Made by a program: the position numbers and the translations under genes. Under the pieces are notes generated by a model, which saw only the letters and a list, made by a program, of their open reading frames with translations, ran no database searches and was not told the origin of the DNA. From Fodinibius salipaludis (GTDB lineage: Bacteria > Bacteroidota > Rhodothermia > Balneolales > Balneolaceae), in NCBI RefSeq assembly GCF_002287075.1, contig NZ_NSKE01000013.1, forward strand, positions 1 to 64,000: DNA of 64,000 nucleotides. The letters are read 5' to 3'. How positions within the stretch are numbered: the stretch's first letter is position 1; each line of letters starts with the position of its first letter. Shown piece by piece: positions 1 to 9,963 of this stretch.

Positions 1-507
1 TCGGGGCTTGGGACCGTATGGGTGAGCGATATTACCTACCTGCCCAGTAGCGGGGGATGGTTATACCTTACCACGGTGATGGATTTGGGAGACCGACAAA
101 TTATAGGTTGGAATCTTAGCCGAACCCTTTCGGCCAAAGCCACCTCTGTTGCAGCCTTGACACAGGCGCTGGCAAGACGCCGACCGACGGATTCGCTGTT
201 GTTCCACTCCGATCGTGGTATCCAGTATGCTTGTGGGGAGTTTACCAGGTTGCTGGCAACAAACCGGATGACCCAAAGCATGAGCCGCAAAGGTAACTGC
301 TGGGATAACGCTCCCGCTGAAAGTTTCTTCAAGACGCTCAAAGCAGAGCTGCGAATGGATGGCACTTTTGCCAGTTACCGGGATGCCCGAAGTGCTATCT
401 TTGGATTTATAGAGCTGTGGTATAACAGAAAACGCTTGCATTCGGCCCTGGGCTACCAGACACCAGCCCAGACCGAACAACTATTAACAAAAAACCAAGC
501 TGCGTAA
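1..507 (+). pseudogene. IS3-family transposase OrfB, C-terminal part (cut by window start)
   Basis: This is the integrase-type (rve) catalytic half of an IS3-family transposase, which moves the element by DDE chemistry. The frame is open to base 1 (…TVWVSDITYL), so the gene starts outside the window. The GTG at 22 is an internal Val, not a start. The catalytic triad is visible: Asp in WVSDITY, Asp in HSDRGIQY and Glu in APAESFF. The conserved RLHSALGYQTPAQ tail is also present, so the C-terminus is intact. Whether the whole IS is complete cannot be judged from here. The element's right end probably lies in the 508-550 stretch. Confidence 0.85.
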
Positions 508-659
508 ATGACTTAACTCACTGTCCACTTTTTTGTTGCAATTCCAGAATGATACTAACCAAAATAGAATTTTGGATTGGGGTGGTTTTCCAGGACGGTG
601 GTGTAAGCTTCCCTGAAAGTTGACCGTTTGAAAGTAGAGAAAATTCACTACTTTCTATC

Positions 660-893
660 ATGAAAAAATCACGTTTTTGCGAATCCCAAATCATCTCGAT
701 CCTCAACAAACAAGAACAAGGGCTAAAAGTGGGAGCCATTTGCCGGGAGCATGGGATCAGTAGCGCCACCTTTTATAACTGGAAAGCCAAATATGGCGGT
801 CTTAGCGTAAGTGAGTTGGCTCGAATTAAAGAACTGGAGACCGAAAACCTGCTCTTGGCTACGAACGCTTTTTCCGGCGTTTTCACAAGTTAG
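660..893 (+). pseudogene. IS3-family OrfA (helix-turn-helix) fragment, 3' truncated
   Basis: The first ~64 residues match the HTH_Tnp_1 domain of IS3-type OrfA proteins, the DNA-end-binding part of the transposase. The segment runs from KKSRFCESQIISILNKQEQG through GISSATFYNWKAKYGG to the start of a leucine-zipper helix (RIKELETENLLL). The zipper stops near base 857 and the remaining residues (ATNAFSGVFTS) are unlike the family. From about 860 another frame continues as the tail of an unrelated gene. No OrfB follows. It is oriented like the upstream IS fragment but looks like a different, deletion-truncated element. Confidence 0.75.
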
Positions 894-1063
894 TAACTGA
901 GGAAGGAGTTAGTTTGCCTCCTAGTAATTTCAAATCTTTTGTACTTATGGGCATGCTATTTGCGGATCACGAGCAGGAGATTCTCTCAGTAAAACCACCA
1001 CAGTTTGTTATGAAAACATTGGCAACAGTAGGTAAAATACTGGGTTATCAACTTCCTGACTAA
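860..1063 (+). pseudogene. 3' remnant of an interrupted gene (C-terminal ~67 codons)
   Basis: Immediately after the truncated OrfA, frame 2 reads YERFFRRFHKLVTEEGVSL then PPSNFKSFVLMGMLFADHEQ and ends in GKILGYQLPD followed by TAA at 1061-1063. It has no start codon and protein-like composition (Lys/Glu, hydrophobic helices). I read it as the C-terminus of a gene whose 5' part was lost at the IS junction. It resembles C-terminal tails seen after small beta-barrel (cupin-like) domains, but I cannot name the family. It ends only a few bases before the attC-like site, as a cassette gene would. Confidence 0.5.
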
Positions 1064-1071
1064 GTGTAACA

Positions 1072-1198
1072 TATAACCCGCGCTATCAGCGGACAGGCCT
1101 CGCCATCTCCTTGCCTCCCTTACATTTATTAGATAACCTTTCATTTGTAAACAATTTCAACACTGTTGCGCCTGCCGGTTATGCGGAATGTCGTTATA
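1072..1198 (+). repeat. attC-like imperfect inverted repeat (candidate integron recombination site)
   Basis: A 127-bp stretch is bounded by TATAAC (1072-1077) and its reverse complement GTTATA (1193-1198). Inside, CCGC (1078-1081) pairs with GCGG (1183-1186) and CAGGC (1094-1098) pairs with GCCTG (1170-1174). Between the arms is a variable AT-rich region. It starts 8 bp after the stop of the preceding gene remnant. Outer TATAAC/GTTATA boxes, imperfect inner boxes and length near 120 bp recall VCR-type attC sites. No integrase gene is visible, so this is a candidate only. Confidence 0.35.
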
Positions 1199-1324
1199 CC
1201 GCTAAGTTTAACTTTAATCATCCTAAAATCTTACATAAGCTCATTTTGATAACTTATGAGAGGCTTTATTCAATGAGATTGCCATCATATCAAGAGTAAA
1301 TTTTAAAAATTACATCAATTAACT

Positions 1325-1710
1325 ATGAAGAAACTAATTACACTTTCATCACTAATCCTCATCTTTTTAATTGGAAATTTTGCTTTTACATCAAGTGATG
1401 ATCATTCTAATCGTTACACGATTATTACAGTAAACTCCTCTATAGAAGGTGAAAAGTTCATTTTGAAGGCAAATATTTTAATTGGGGCCTTAAACTCGAT
1501 GAACAAATAGAACCTCAGACAACACCCTTTAAAATTAAAATTGAAGAAGATAATTTTAATGCTTTATTCAAAAAGATTGAAGGAGAAGGAGATTTAATAA
1601 TTAATATACGGATGTATGAAAACGGAAAACTTACCTCATCAGGTAAATCATCAAAAGATGTCGGCATGTTTTTAAAATGTGGAAAAGAAATCATGGTCTC
1701 AGGATTATAA
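1325..1710 (+). pseudogene. Small secreted protein gene with a +/-1 frameshift
   Basis: The first frame (1325-1510) encodes a signal peptide (MKKLITLSSLILIFLIGNFAF) and about 40 mature residues. Near 1465-1475 the coding frame shifts: the other frame reads FNWGLKLDEQIEPQTTPFKI, continues through IEGEGDLIINIRMYENGKL and ends CGKEIMVSGL with TAA at 1708-1710. Joined, the product would be ~128 aa, secreted, of unknown function. The shift lies in the run GGCAAATATTTTAATTGG, so a single-base indel explains it. It may be true decay or a sequence error. Its position after the attC-like site suggests cassette cargo. Confidence 0.55.
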
Positions 1711-1754
1711 CTGTGGCATAATTATCAATTGTTAATTCTCTCTTATTCAAAGCG

Positions 1755-1766
1755 TTAGCGGTATAA
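1755..1766. repeat. 12-bp inverted copy of the attC-like right boundary
   Basis: TTAGCGGTATAA here is the exact reverse complement of TTATACCGCTAA at 1194-1205. The two copies bracket the frameshifted gene at 1325-1710, about 560 bp apart. This could be terminal inverted repeats of a small non-autonomous element or a degenerate opposite-facing cassette boundary. Confidence 0.4.
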
Positions 1767-1870
1767 TCCCTTTAAAAAGAGAAATGTCAAGCAGATAGTC
1801 CTCACCGAGCAGTTAAACCTGTAAGTCATTAATAATTCTGAGAACTATTGTATCAGAGTAATGTTAGTAT

Positions 1871-1895
1871 TAACTTTGAAATAAAAAGTACTTTT
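1871..1895 (+). promoter_or_regulatory. Promoter -7 element plus AAAGTACTTT palindrome (operator), copy 1
   Basis: TAACTTTG (1871-1878) fits the Bacteroidota sigma -7 consensus TAnnTTTG, and a TTG lies ~22 bp upstream. It runs straight into the perfect 12-bp palindrome AAAAGTACTTTT (1884-1895), which ends 1 bp before the ATG at 1897. From AACTTTG onward, 21 of 24 bases match copy 2 at 3072-3095. A palindrome over the likely start site suggests repression by a dimeric regulator, most simply the winged-helix protein encoded at 2525. Confidence 0.55.
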
Positions 1896-1896
1896 C

Positions 1897-2511
1897 ATGA
1901 AAGAAGAACAGGATTACATTCAAGATTTATCCGAGATACGTTCCATGATGGAGCGATCTTCCAAATTTTTGTCACTCTCAGGCTTGGCAGGCGTAATGGC
2001 CGGCACTTATGCCTTGACAGGAGCTTATATTGCTTATAGCATACTTGACTTTAACCCCGATAAAATCAGTTATAGTTCCCTTGATTCTTCAAGCTTGCCA
2101 ATGATTATTTTGTTAGCTATTGCTGTACTGATAATAGCAATAGGTACAGCAATTTTTCTTTCCTGGAAAAAAGCTGATAAAAGGGATGAAAATATTTGGA
2201 ATGTACCATCTCGACAAATGTTAACTAACATGGCAGTTCCCCTTACAACGGGTGGAATTTTTGTATTGATATTACTTTCACAAGATCTCATAGGATTAAT
2301 TGCACCATCAACCCTCTTATTTTATGGACTTGCCCTATTTACTGCCAGTAAATTCACCTACGATGACCTGAAGTATTTAGGCCTAATTCAGATAGGATTA
2401 GGATTGATGGGGGCTTGGCTTGTTGAGTATGGGTTACTCCTCTGGGCTCTGGGATTCGGAGTTTCCCATATAGTCTATGGTATTTATATGCATTTGAAGT
2501 ACGAAAGGTGA
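1897..2511 (+). CDS. Six-TM membrane protein paired with winged-helix regulator
   Basis: 204 aa, unknown function. A short charged N-terminus (EIRSMMERSSKFLSLSG) is followed by about six hydrophobic helices (residues ~23-48, 65-88, 108-130, 133-152, 157-175, 180-198). No catalytic motif is seen. The ATG directly abuts the palindromic operator, so the mRNA leader would be very short and lacks a clear Shine-Dalgarno. The conserved-looking N-terminus still supports this start. The wHTH gene follows 13 bp downstream, an arrangement I associate with Bacteroidota membrane-protein/regulator pairs. Probably an envelope protein whose expression the partner controls. Confidence 0.7.
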   Translation: MKEEQDYIQDLSEIRSMMERSSKFLSLSGLAGVMAGTYALTGAYIAYSILDFNPDKISYSSLDSSSLPMIILLAIAVLIIAIGTAIFLSWKKADKRDENIWNVPSRQMLTNMAVPLTTGGIFVLILLSQDLIGLIAPSTLLFYGLALFTASKFTYDDLKYLGLIQIGLGLMGAWLVEYGLLLWALGFGVSHIVYGIYMHLKYER

Positions 2512-2524
2512 AGATATTCTGCTA

Positions 2525-2824
2525 ATGAAAATATCAATCGATGATTTACATAAAGCATTTGAGAGCCGTGTCCGACTTGGAATTATGTCGGCATTAGCGG
2601 TTAATGATGGGCTCGATTTTACATCATTGAAAGATTTTTTAGATGTAACTGACGGAAATTTGGCAACGCATATTAAAAAGTTAGAAAAAGAAGGTTTCAT
2701 AGAGGTAGAAAAATCCTTTATCAACAATAAACCCAACACTACATACTACATGACCACAGAGGGGAAAAAGGCGTTTGAGGAACATCTCAATGTCTTGGAA
2801 GAGATCATTAAATCACAGAAATAA
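2525..2824 (+). CDS. Winged-helix DNA-binding regulator (ArsR/MarR-like, HTH_34 type)
   Basis: 99 aa, the size of a stand-alone winged helix. Residues ~5-80 read as helix-turn-helix plus wing: FESRVRLGIMSALAVNDGL, then FTSLKDFLDVTDGNLATHIK with the recognition helix, then a wing with ...NKPNTTYYMTTEGKKAF. It lacks the Cys/His metal sites of ArsR sensors and any ligand domain. It sits between two membrane-protein genes in one operon, and the shared AAAGTACTTT palindrome upstream of this operon and of 3124 is a likely target. Autorepression is inferred. Confidence 0.8.
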   Translation: MKISIDDLHKAFESRVRLGIMSALAVNDGLDFTSLKDFLDVTDGNLATHIKKLEKEGFIEVEKSFINNKPNTTYYMTTEGKKAFEEHLNVLEEIIKSQK

Positions 2825-2833
2825 TAAATCTAA

Positions 2834-3034
2834 ATGAAGATGGAAAAAGGTAATACTAAGAAACTGAAAATGCACTCCCTGCTATCTATACTGACCATTG
2901 TACTTGGGACAGTACTTTTAATATTCATGATAGTTGTAGAAGGTGAGCCGGGCGCCATTCCACTAATGCTACTTGTGGTCGGTATCGTATGGTACTTTAT
3001 TACTCGATATAAACTTCATTTACAGCACAGATAG
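2834..3034 (+). CDS. Small two-TM membrane protein
   Basis: 66 aa, third gene of the wHTH operon, 9 bp after the regulator. A basic N-terminus (KMEKGNTKKLKMHS) is followed by two hydrophobic segments at residues ~14-34 and 38-56 and a basic tail. No known domain. Function unknown; co-transcription with the wHTH gene is the only clue. Confidence 0.6.
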   Translation: MKMEKGNTKKLKMHSLLSILTIVLGTVLLIFMIVVEGEPGAIPLMLLVVGIVWYFITRYKLHLQHR

Positions 3035-3071
3035 TTTATCTATAAAGAAAGAGTAAAAAAATTTACGCCTG

Positions 3072-3095
3072 AACTTTGTAATTGAAAGTACTTTT
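3072..3095 (+). promoter_or_regulatory. Promoter/operator motif with AAAGTACTTT palindrome, copy 2
   Basis: AACTTTG (3072-3078), AAT, then AAAGTACTTT (3085-3094) match copy 1 at 1872-1895 in 21 of 24 positions with identical spacing. It lies 28 bp before the ATG at 3124. Such conservation between two otherwise unrelated leaders implies co-regulation of the two units. Confidence 0.55.
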
Positions 3096-3123
3096 AAATA
3101 ACAAATAAATAGAGACAATACCC

Positions 3124-3693
3124 ATGAACACAAATCACAAATTTTACCAATCCATAACCTTGTTAGCACTTACAACAGGATTTTTATTAATGATACCACT
3201 GATAGCAATGCAATTCACCGACGAAGTAGTATGGACTCTCTCTGATTTTATTTTAGCAGGAACCCTTCTGTTTGGTACCGGACTCACATATAAATTGGCA
3301 ACAAGAAATACCGGAGAAATTATCTACCGGATCGCTATCGGCTTTGCACTCTTCACAGGATTATTCCTCATCTGGGTAAACCTGGCCGTTGGTATCATTG
3401 GCTCGGAAGATAATCCCGTCAATTTATTATACTTTGGAGTATTTTTTCTTGGAATCATTGGTGCACTTATAGCCCGTTTTCAGTCACAGGGTATGGAACT
3501 AACAATGTTCGCAATGGCGCTTACTCAGGCTTTGGTGACTGTTATTGTGTTAATAGGTGGATTTTACCAGTCCCCTCCCAGCACAGTATTCCACATCATA
3601 AGCGTAAATGGATTTTTTATTACGCTATATATTCTATCGGCTCTACTCTTTCGATATGATGCAAAAGGTAATAAGTCAACTTCCACTATTTAA
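3124..3693 (+). CDS. Six-TM integral membrane protein, unknown function
   Basis: 189 aa with about six hydrophobic helices (residues ~10-30, 38-58, 70-92, 98-115, 122-145, 155-175) and short loops. The polar C-terminus is likely cytoplasmic. No family motif recognised. It follows the operator copy 2 and so probably shares control with the 1897-3034 operon. A role in envelope or membrane homeostasis is guesswork. Confidence 0.6.
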   Translation: MNTNHKFYQSITLLALTTGFLLMIPLIAMQFTDEVVWTLSDFILAGTLLFGTGLTYKLATRNTGEIIYRIAIGFALFTGLFLIWVNLAVGIIGSEDNPVNLLYFGVFFLGIIGALIARFQSQGMELTMFAMALTQALVTVIVLIGGFYQSPPSTVFHIISVNGFFITLYILSALLFRYDAKGNKSTSTI

Positions 3694-3948
3694 ATAGAAT
3701 ATTAAAACAACAGTCCCCCCTATTTTTAGGCTTTTTAACAAGCATTTGACAAGACTAATCAATAAGGGTATCCCGCTGTTTACTCAGTTCGGCATAATAG
3801 GTATCACATCCAGCTAAAAGCCAAGATATCTTTGTAATCGGATGTAGATTTATCACCTATTGAAAGATGACAAATCTCCTCTAATTGCAGATTCAAACGA
3901 AATGTCGTATCTATATTAATAATATTAATAAAATAGATTGAGGGAGAT

Positions 3949-4998
3949 ATGCATATTTCAAGACTATTAAAACGCCCGGCAGCATTTACAATAATAATAG
4001 CTTTAGTGCTATCGGGTATCATATCAATAACAGCTTGTAATAAGACCAACACAGGGAATGAAGGTACAGTAAAGGTAACTGCTACTCACGACGCCGAGGA
4101 CAATAAGCACGTATTTGAACTAAGCTCAAATGAAATCTCATCAGGTTGGACGACATTTCAGTTTAAAAACGCCTCAGGATATGACCACTTCTTCTTGATT
4201 TGGCAGATTCCTGAAGAAGGAATAAAATCTGCAAAATCCGCAGGTGAATCAATCCTTGACCATTGGTTCCGGGGGATTACTCAACCATTCCAGAAGGAAT
4301 TTAATCCATATATAAATGGAGAACTGGAATTTAATGAATTTACAGATAGTTTAGTCGCTATCATTTCGGAAAAAGCTCCCTGGTTTTTTGAGCCGGGTGC
4401 CCAAACAATGGGTGGCCCCGGATTTACTGCGGCCGGAGCAACATCCATAACTACTGTTCATCTGGAACCGGGGGAATATATTGTGGAATGCTACGTGAAG
4501 AATGAAGAAGAGATATTCCATTCGTATATCGGTATGCTTGAACATATCAGCGTTAATAATGAAACCTCCGATACTGAAGAACCGAACTCTACAAAAACTT
4601 TGACGATTTCTTCCACTAATGGAATTGAGCTCAATCAACCGTTGACCGAAGGAAGTCATACCATTGAAATACTTTTTAAAGACCAGAAAACGTACGCTCA
4701 CCTTCAAGGTCATAATGTGCAGTTAGTAAAATTAACCAATAAAGAAGATGAAGAACTGCTTGCCAATCTCTCAACCTGGATGGACTGGAGACAAGCCGGA
4801 AGCCTTGTAAACCGGGCTCCGGAAGATGCCACGTTTATGGGAGGTACGATGGAGATGACTGAGGGTGGAAAAGCCTATTTCCATGTTGATATAACCCCCG
4901 GAGATTATGCCTGGATTGCCGAAATACCTGATCCAGCTGAATATAATATGCTTAAAACGTTTACCATAACAGAAGAAAAAAGTAATCCTGAAAATTAA
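3949..4998 (+). CDS. Lipoprotein with two cupredoxin-like halves
   Basis: 349 aa. The N-terminal hydrophobic stretch ends in ITAC (Cys ~30), a lipobox, so it is anchored in the membrane from the periplasmic side. Residues ~40-200 and ~215-340 look like two related beta domains, each ending in a plastocyanin-like strand pair (LEPGEYIVECYVKNEE...FHSYIGM; ITPGDYAWIAEIPDP). The first keeps Cys and His in an order recalling blue-copper sites, but the second lacks them, so metal binding is uncertain. The 255 bp upstream holds no gene. Monocistronic. Confidence 0.55.
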   Translation: MHISRLLKRPAAFTIIIALVLSGIISITACNKTNTGNEGTVKVTATHDAEDNKHVFELSSNEISSGWTTFQFKNASGYDHFFLIWQIPEEGIKSAKSAGESILDHWFRGITQPFQKEFNPYINGELEFNEFTDSLVAIISEKAPWFFEPGAQTMGGPGFTAAGATSITTVHLEPGEYIVECYVKNEEEIFHSYIGMLEHISVNNETSDTEEPNSTKTLTISSTNGIELNQPLTEGSHTIEILFKDQKTYAHLQGHNVQLVKLTNKEDEELLANLSTWMDWRQAGSLVNRAPEDATFMGGTMEMTEGGKAYFHVDITPGDYAWIAEIPDPAEYNMLKTFTITEEKSNPEN

Positions 4999-5140
4999 AA
5001 TATCAGTACCGCTTATATAGATAAGGGTTGTCACAATCTAATATATGAGATCTTTCAAATTTGCAAGATGTGGCTCCTTAAATTTATAGATAGGGTTAAA
5101 ATTCTTCACGAGGAATTTAAAATGTTATAGAAATAAAAAA

Positions 5141-5163
5141 GGCAGCCTGTAAAACAGGCCGCC
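5141..5163. terminator. Bidirectional hairpin terminator between lipoprotein gene and katG
   Basis: GGCAGCCTGT and ACAGGCCGCC form a 10-bp stem (one G-U) around AAA. An A-run lies on the left and a T-run on the right. It lies in the convergent gap 4999-5228 and can stop both genes. Confidence 0.75.
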
Positions 5164-5228
5164 TTTCTATATATAGAACTTTTAAACCACTCCCGATTCA
5201 ACAAAAGAACCTTTAGTAGCTATAAGTT

Positions 5229-8222
<2,994 letters not shown>

Positions 8223-9344
8223 ATGACAAACTTTAAGATACCAATCATCACATTACTACTGCTCTTTGTTGGTACCAATATTTCCTTTTCACAAAGCAGT
8301 TGGGAGCCACAAACAAATATAACCGGATATATATCAACCGAAATTAACTATTTCGACGAACTCGAAGGATATGATTTAAATTATTCTGCCGCAGTATCAG
8401 AGGCCGGAATTTTAATGTCTTATCAACCCAAATCTAATTTCAGAATAAAAGGGGTATTCGTTTATCGCCCTAAGTTCGATATTGATCAAATGCTAAATGA
8501 GGCTTTTGGCGAGCTCACTATATCAGAAGAAATCAATTTTAAAGCTGGTCGGTTTCTTTTGCCACTAAGTCCTACAAACACCTATTATTACGCCCCTGTA
8601 AATACCAGCGCAACACTTCCTATCTTGGTAACAAATCACGAGTTTTATCCCGTTACTATCGATGGAGGCTCTTTTAACGGATCAATTGGATCAGAATTTA
8701 AAGTCAATTATGACTTTTTTGCCGGTGGGTTTATGAACTCTACTTGGTTAAGAACCGGGGCCGTTAGATTCTTCGGAGATGAAGTTAACTACTTTAAAGA
8801 TCAAATTGGTAGCAGCGCTACATTAGATCCATCCTATAGCAATACCTATAACTTTGGTTTTGGTGGTAGAGTAGGCTTTTCGTATAAATCAAATATTGAT
8901 GTTGGTTTTAGTACTTTCAAGCCTAATGATCAGGATGTTCCATTACTTATTGACGTCCCTGCCGGAGCCCTTGGACCAAATTCCCCTGCTACTCAAATAG
9001 TTCAGGAAAGCCTGTTTGAGAAGTTCAGTTATGGGGTTAACGTAAAATTTCAGTATAACAACACTAAATTAGTAGGCGAATATTGGTACTCTGACCTCAA
9101 AATAGACGGCAGTGCTACCGACTTGGAAGGAGGGTTTGTAGAACTCAATCACCGTATCAATAAGGTTACTCCTTATGTTAGATATGAAGATCAAAAAACT
9201 GCTGATGTTGATTACAAACGCTATACCGCAGGTGTCAACTACAAACCAAGTTTTACAAAAACATTTAAGCTTGAGTACATGCGGTACGAGCACTCCAGTG
9301 GTGACATCAATGGCTTTGTTGGTACATTAATTTACTCATTCTAA
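8223..9344 (+). CDS. Outer-membrane porin-like beta-barrel protein
   Basis: 373 aa. A signal peptide (cleavage near SFSQ, residue ~23) is followed by alternating amphipathic strands of an outer-membrane barrel, ending in an aromatic C-terminal strand (VGTLIYSF) as barrel proteins do. Motifs such as FKAGRFLLPLSPTN and repeated TAGVNY/LEYMRYE strands recall Bacteroidota porins. It is 19 bp upstream of a PstS-like gene, hinting that it passes the same solute, perhaps an oxyanion. The substrate is inferred only from context. Confidence 0.65.
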   Translation: MTNFKIPIITLLLLFVGTNISFSQSSWEPQTNITGYISTEINYFDELEGYDLNYSAAVSEAGILMSYQPKSNFRIKGVFVYRPKFDIDQMLNEAFGELTISEEINFKAGRFLLPLSPTNTYYYAPVNTSATLPILVTNHEFYPVTIDGGSFNGSIGSEFKVNYDFFAGGFMNSTWLRTGAVRFFGDEVNYFKDQIGSSATLDPSYSNTYNFGFGGRVGFSYKSNIDVGFSTFKPNDQDVPLLIDVPAGALGPNSPATQIVQESLFEKFSYGVNVKFQYNNTKLVGEYWYSDLKIDGSATDLEGGFVELNHRINKVTPYVRYEDQKTADVDYKRYTAGVNYKPSFTKTFKLEYMRYEHSSGDINGFVGTLIYSF

Positions 9345-9363
9345 TATCTAAAGCTACAGAAAG

Positions 9364-9789
9364 ATGAAAAATATTATAACAACATTATTGGCCATTATCT
9401 TGATTGCCTTTGCTACTGAAGCTACAGCACAGTCATTTGAAGTGATTGTAAATGAAGCAAATAAAACAGAAACAATTTCCAAAAAAGATTTATCTGAAAT
9501 TTTTCTGAAAAATAAAACCAAATGGGACGATGGATCATCCATCACTCCCGTAGATTTGAAAGCTAGTTCTGAAACACGGAAAGCATTTTCAAATGAAATT
9601 CTTGAACGGAATGTTGGTGCCATAAGAAGTTATTGGCAACAAGCAGCTTTTTCTGGTGCCGGTACGGCCCCCGTAGAGCGCTCAAGTGAAGCTGAAGTCA
9701 TCACTTTTGTAAAAAACAACCCCGGAGCTGTTGGTTATATATCTGAATCAACTGATGCTTCAGGTGTAAAAGTATTAACCATCAACTAA
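9364..9789 (+). CDS. PstS-like small periplasmic binding protein
   Basis: 141 aa. A signal peptide (to ~ATAQ, residue 23) precedes a single-lobe PBP_like_2 domain related to phosphate-binding PstS: VIVNEANKTETISKKDLSEI, FLKNKTKWDDGSSITPVDL and NNPGAVGYIS. The length is about half a full PstS, as in the small 'phosphate ABC transporter substrate-binding' homologues that lie away from pst permeases. No PstCAB genes are nearby; a porin precedes it and a chemoreceptor follows. A sensory or capture role is more likely than ABC transport. Confidence 0.7.
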   Translation: MKNIITTLLAIILIAFATEATAQSFEVIVNEANKTETISKKDLSEIFLKNKTKWDDGSSITPVDLKASSETRKAFSNEILERNVGAIRSYWQQAAFSGAGTAPVERSSEAEVITFVKNNPGAVGYISESTDASGVKVLTIN

Positions 9790-9802
9790 ATTCTAACTTC
9801 GG

Positions 9803-9864
9803 AGTGTACGGATCACAAGCACAATTCATTTTATAATATGAATTTGTGCTGTGATCCACACTCT
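9803..9864 (+). terminator. Long imperfect hairpin after the porin/PstS-like pair
   Basis: GAGTGT...GGATCACAAGCACAATTCAT folds onto ATGAATTTGTGCTGTGATCC...ACACTC with small bulges around a TTTATAAT loop. A weak T-rich stretch follows. It probably terminates or stabilises the porin-PstS-like mRNA ahead of the chemoreceptor gene. Confidence 0.55.
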
Positions 9865-9963
9865 ATTTATCATCGTAAGACAAAAGAAACGAAACAATTT
9901 GCCTGAAACAGGTTAAGGATACACCATAAAAGATTTTTTAAGCAACTTTAGGTCTATAGCACC

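Noticed and set aside
1111-1299. 62-aa plus-strand ORF
   Set aside because: It runs through the attC-like inverted repeat and AT-rich gap; composition is not protein-like and it has no RBS.
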